From assembly GCF_001571365.1 (NCBI RefSeq), contig NZ_BCTQ01000019.1, forward strand, positions 1 through 64,000: a stretch of DNA of 64,000 bases, in the 5' to 3' direction. Each line of letters opens with the position of its first letter. Positions within the stretch are counted from its first letter, which is position 1. Of this stretch, positions 61,414-64,000 are shown in pieces. Origin of the DNA: Achromobacter denitrificans NBRC 15125 (GTDB lineage: Bacteria > Pseudomonadota > Gammaproteobacteria > Burkholderiales > Burkholderiaceae_B). The notes beneath the pieces are model-generated. The model was not told the DNA's origin. It saw nothing but the letters and a program-made list of their open reading frames with translations, and ran no database searches. The position numbers were made by a program, and so were the translations under genes.

Positions 61414-62154
61414 ATGACAATTTCACGCGGGAGCGACGGCCATTCGAGAGTCGAAGTCGGCACATTCATCAAGACGCCAAGCGCACATATCGTTGAGATC
61501 CTCGCGGTGGCGGGACTGGATTTCGCCGTGCTGGACGCGGAACACGCGCCGTTCGATTTCGGCACGCTGGACGCGATGCTGATTGCCGGCAAGGCGGCCG
61601 GCCTGCCTCTTTTTGTCCGGGTTCCCGACTACCAGCCTTCGACGCTTCTGCGCTCGCTGGACCTAGGGGCGACGGGCGTTCTCGTGCCCCATGTGGATAC
61701 GCCGGAAGATGCGAGCATCGTGGTGGGCCGCTGTCGCTACAAAGCTGGCGTACGCGGCTACAGCGGGGGATCGCGGTCATCCGGTTATGGGGAAAAGGGC
61801 ATGCTGGCGGCCATTGAGGACGCCGAGCACGTGCAGATCATGTGCCAGATCGAGAGCATAGAGGCGGTCGACAACGCCCGGGCGATTGCCGCCACGCAAG
61901 GGGTCGACGGCATCTTCGTGGGCAGGGCGGACCTGGCGTTGTCCATGGGGCTTGCGGACAGTCAACACCCTGATGTCTTGAAAGCCACGGAGCACGCTAT
62001 CGCGGCAGGCGTGGCGCAGGGAAAACGCGTTGGCGTGGTCGCCAGCAGCCTGGAGGAAAGACACCGCTACAGCGATCTCGGGGCGAGCTGGTTCCTGCAT
62101 GGATCGGATCAGTCCCTCCTCAAACAGGCAGCCCGCGCGCTCATGCGCGCGTGA
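61414..62154 (+). CDS. HpcH/HpaI-family aldolase
   Basis: The protein has 246 residues. DAEHAPFDFG, the metal-binding QIESIEAVDNA and GIFVGRADLALSMG are the family hallmarks. Members cleave 4-hydroxy-2-oxo acids to pyruvate or another 2-oxo acid plus an aldehyde with a divalent metal. The stop is 29 bases before the bicupin gene start, so the two probably form an operon. Confidence 0.9.
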   Translation: MTISRGSDGHSRVEVGTFIKTPSAHIVEILAVAGLDFAVLDAEHAPFDFGTLDAMLIAGKAAGLPLFVRVPDYQPSTLLRSLDLGATGVLVPHVDTPEDASIVVGRCRYKAGVRGYSGGSRSSGYGEKGMLAAIEDAEHVQIMCQIESIEAVDNARAIAATQGVDGIFVGRADLALSMGLADSQHPDVLKATEHAIAAGVAQGKRVGVVASSLEERHRYSDLGASWFLHGSDQSLLKQAARALMRA

Positions 62155-62183
62155 GGCCGAAGCCTTTCATCACGGAGATTGCA

Positions 62184-63035
62184 ATGACTTTGGGAACCCC
62201 CTCGCTGAAGGATTTTTCCGCTATCCCGCCGCAAACCGACGAGCCCCTGCTCAAGGAATGGATCGCCCGCGGCGCCAACTTCGTCGCCTGTTACGTGCAA
62301 GCCCTTCCGGGCGCGCGCCTGGCCCGGGACGCGAGGCAAACCGACGAATACATGGTATTCGTGATCAATGGCGCGGGGTCGATCGAGACCGCGGATTCGT
62401 CGGCCGCGCTGGCGACGGGCCGATTGGCGATCGTGCCGCCGGGGCCCAGCGAACTGATCCTGACGGAGCCCAGCACCGTTTTCCTGCTGTTCTCGTCGCG
62501 CGCGGCCGATCTGGCGGCTCGGGCGGCCAACGCGGACGCCTACTCAACGAGCGCGCCCAACGTCGCGCCGCTGATGGCCTGGCCAGAACCGGCCGACGGC
62601 TATCGGCTGCGAACCTATGACGTCGCCGCCCATGTCCGCCCCGACAGCAATATGCGCATCTTCCGCAGTTGCAACCTGATGCTCAATATCATGTTGCCGC
62701 GGTCGGCACCACGCGACACGACCAAGCTCAGCCCCCATTCGCATATGGATTTCGAGCAGGGGTCCTTCGCGTTGCTGGGCACGTGGAAACATCATCTGCG
62801 CTATCCGTGGGGCAAGAATCTGAGCGAATGGCGCGAGGATGAGCATCGCGAGGTGGGCAGCCCTTCGATGCTGGTCATTCCGCCGCAAGTCATCCATACG
62901 AGCCGGAACATCAATGATGGGGAGGCCTGGCTGCTGGACATTTTCTCGCCCCCGCGGCTGGACTTCTCGACCCGGCCGGGAATGGTATGCAACGCGGAAG
63001 ACTACCCCTTGCCTGCCTGCGTTGCCACGCCTTGA
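62184..63035 (+). CDS. bicupin protein
   Basis: The protein has 283 residues with two cupin barrels. The C-terminal one has the metal-binding pattern SPHSHMDFEQGSFALLG and VIPPQVIHTSRN (His, His, Glu, His). It may be an isomerase or a dioxygenase-like enzyme acting on a sugar or aromatic acid. GGAG lies before the ATG at 62184; a GTG at 62151 that overlaps the aldolase stop is less likely. It is convergent with the IclR gene. Confidence 0.8.
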   Translation: MTLGTPSLKDFSAIPPQTDEPLLKEWIARGANFVACYVQALPGARLARDARQTDEYMVFVINGAGSIETADSSAALATGRLAIVPPGPSELILTEPSTVFLLFSSRAADLAARAANADAYSTSAPNVAPLMAWPEPADGYRLRTYDVAAHVRPDSNMRIFRSCNLMLNIMLPRSAPRDTTKLSPHSHMDFEQGSFALLGTWKHHLRYPWGKNLSEWREDEHREVGSPSMLVIPPQVIHTSRNINDGEAWLLDIFSPPRLDFSTRPGMVCNAEDYPLPACVATP

Positions 63036-63041
63036 GCGGAA

Positions 63042-63890
63042 TCAGCCAAAAGACAAGGCGTGATTCGCCTTGTTGGCCGCTTCCCGAAGCACCGGCAGGA
63101 ATTTCGAGATCATTTGTTCTGCGGATGCGCGGGCGGAGACTGCGCCTACATTCATGGCTGCGATGACCTTCCCCGAGCGGTCCCGCAAGGGGACGGCCAA
63201 TGAACGCAAGCCGATCTCCAACTCTTCGTCCACCAATATCCAGCCCTGCTCGCGTCCTTTGTCCAAGGCGGCGTAGAAGGCATCGCGGTCGACGATGGTC
63301 TTTTCCGTAAACGCCTGAAGCGGCCGCTCTTGCAGATACGCTTCCACCACGTGGCGAGGCTCGTAGGCGAGCAGCAGGCGCCCCATTGCCGAGACCGCGG
63401 CCGGCACCCGGCTCCCGACGCCAATGGCCATGTTCTGCACGATCCGCCGCGCTTGCGCCCGAGCGACGTACACGACGTCGGGCAGGTCCAGTACGCCGAC
63501 AGATGAGCTTTCGTTCAGCTCCGACATGACTTCCTGCATGTACGGCTGCACGCGGTCCCAGAATTGGCTGGACGACAGGTAGGCGTACCCGAGCTCCATG
63601 ACTGACGGCATCAACCGGAACGTCAGGCCATCCGTCGCGGCATATTTGAGCCGCACCAGGGACCCCAGCAGACGGCGGGTGGAGGCTCGCGGTTGCTTGG
63701 TGATTTCGGCGATCTCGGACAGGGTGAGAGGCCGCTGTTCACTGGCGAATGCGCGGATCACGTCCAGTCCGCGCTCAAAGGCCTGAACACCGACCTGGTC
63801 GTCTTCCGTTCGCGCCAGAATCTCGTCGCGTTTTTTCTTTGAGCGAGGCCGCCGGGCGGCCGCTATCGTTTTCTTCTGCTCTTGAGTCAT
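63042..63890 (-). CDS. IclR-family regulator
   Basis: The protein has 282 residues. A basic N-terminal extension of about 35 residues (RRPRSKKKRDE) precedes the helix-turn-helix (LSEIAEITKQPRASTRRLLGSLV). The effector domain has YVARAQARRIVQNMAIGVGSRVPA (in part) and DEELEIGLRSLAVPL. It resembles PcaR/PobR-type regulators of aromatic acid catabolism. It may control the aldolase and bicupin genes it faces, or the minus-strand gene upstream of it (partial at the window edge). Confidence 0.9.
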   Translation of the reverse strand: MTQEQKKTIAAARRPRSKKKRDEILARTEDDQVGVQAFERGLDVIRAFASEQRPLTLSEIAEITKQPRASTRRLLGSLVRLKYAATDGLTFRLMPSVMELGYAYLSSSQFWDRVQPYMQEVMSELNESSSVGVLDLPDVVYVARAQARRIVQNMAIGVGSRVPAAVSAMGRLLLAYEPRHVVEAYLQERPLQAFTEKTIVDRDAFYAALDKGREQGWILVDEELEIGLRSLAVPLRDRSGKVIAAMNVGAVSARASAEQMISKFLPVLREAANKANHALSFG

Positions 63891-63911
63891 GTATTGAGGT
63901 GCGCAGTGAGG

Positions 63912-63941
63912 AAAACCGCGTCGGCGCGGGCCGACGCGGTT
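63912..63941 (-). terminator. intrinsic terminator of the gene at the right edge
   Basis: A perfect 12-base stem (63914-63925 with 63930-63941) and a 4-base loop, GC-rich, followed on the minus strand by TTTTCC. It ends the partial gene at 63955 before the IclR gene begins. Confidence 0.75.
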
Positions 63942-63954
63942 CCAGGCGGCCTGA

Positions 63955-64000
63955 TCAGGCCAGATATCCTATCACTTCATCCTTGCGCCGGCGTTCCGGA
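63955..64000 (-). CDS. C-terminal end of an unidentified gene (partial)
   Basis: Only the last 14 codons are in the window, reading PERRRKDEVIGYLA before TGA. The gene runs in from the right on the minus strand and is followed by a strong terminator. The tail is too short to assign a family. It lies upstream of the IclR gene in the same direction. Confidence 0.6.
   Translation of the reverse strand, partial: PERRRKDEVIGYLA

Overview
The window is GC-rich (about two thirds G+C by eye) and densely coded. Its gene families are typical of soil or host-associated Burkholderiales, and a Bordetella/Achromobacter-like member of the Alcaligenaceae is the most likely source. That is inference from gene content and from the left-edge promoter, not a database result. 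No intact rRNA, tRNA, CRISPR array or insertion sequence lies inside the window.

Layout. Bases 1-816 hold no credible gene. They hold a tandem array of sigma70-type promoters facing left, the best with perfect TTGACA / 17 bp / CATAAT spacing. The array looks like the control region of a ribosomal RNA operon that starts off the left edge. From 0.8 to 12.9 kb there are mostly stand-alone genes: a DUF1127 protein, two LysR regulators, a succinyl-CoA:acetate-type CoA-transferase, a large MscS channel, two small secreted Ser/Gly-rich proteins, an antibiotic-biosynthesis-type monooxygenase, an exonuclease/MazG/DUF1653 operon, a glutathione S-transferase and a GlxA-type regulator.

Three solute-uptake and catabolism clusters dominate the middle. 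(1) 11.8-17.8 kb: a GlxA/AraC regulator faces a polyamine/betaine-type ABC importer (binding protein, ATPase, two permeases) and a proline-racemase-family enzyme that lacks the second catalytic Cys. (2) 17.8-33.6 kb: a large cluster around an FCD-type GntR regulator. It has a GMC oxidoreductase, a divergent AroE-like enzyme, a split transketolase, a GldA-type dehydrogenase, a BKACE (DUF849) enzyme, a carnitine/gulonate-dehydrogenase-like protein, two SDRs, a quinone-oxidoreductase-like protein and a branched-chain-amino-acid-type ABC importer with a fused permease-ATPase. An almost identical 13-bp AT-rich element occurs at three promoters of this cluster, so I predict one regulon. (3) 38.4-45.3 kb: two LacI-type operators control a fold-type-III PLP enzyme, a polar-amino-acid ABC importer, a RidA protein, a DoeB-like deacylase and the LacI regulator itself.

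From 45.3 to 53.8 kb there are a dienoate hydratase, a LysR gene with two tandem isochorismatase-family hydrolases, a membrane di-iron hydroxylase, YdcH, a LysE/ArgO exporter, a BamE-like lipoprotein and a methyl-accepting chemotaxis protein. At 53.9-58.8 kb a three-gene minus-strand operon encodes an FtsH-like AAA+ zinc protease without the usual N-terminal membrane anchor, a translationally coupled multi-pass membrane protein, and a YbjN protein. This is the best candidate for an undescribed system. At 58.8-61.4 kb the base composition drops; a tRNA T-arm-like remnant, two orphan genes and a palindrome-bearing gene-free stretch suggest acquired DNA. The right end carries an HpcH/HpaI aldolase, a bicupin, an IclR regulator and the last codons of another minus-strand gene.
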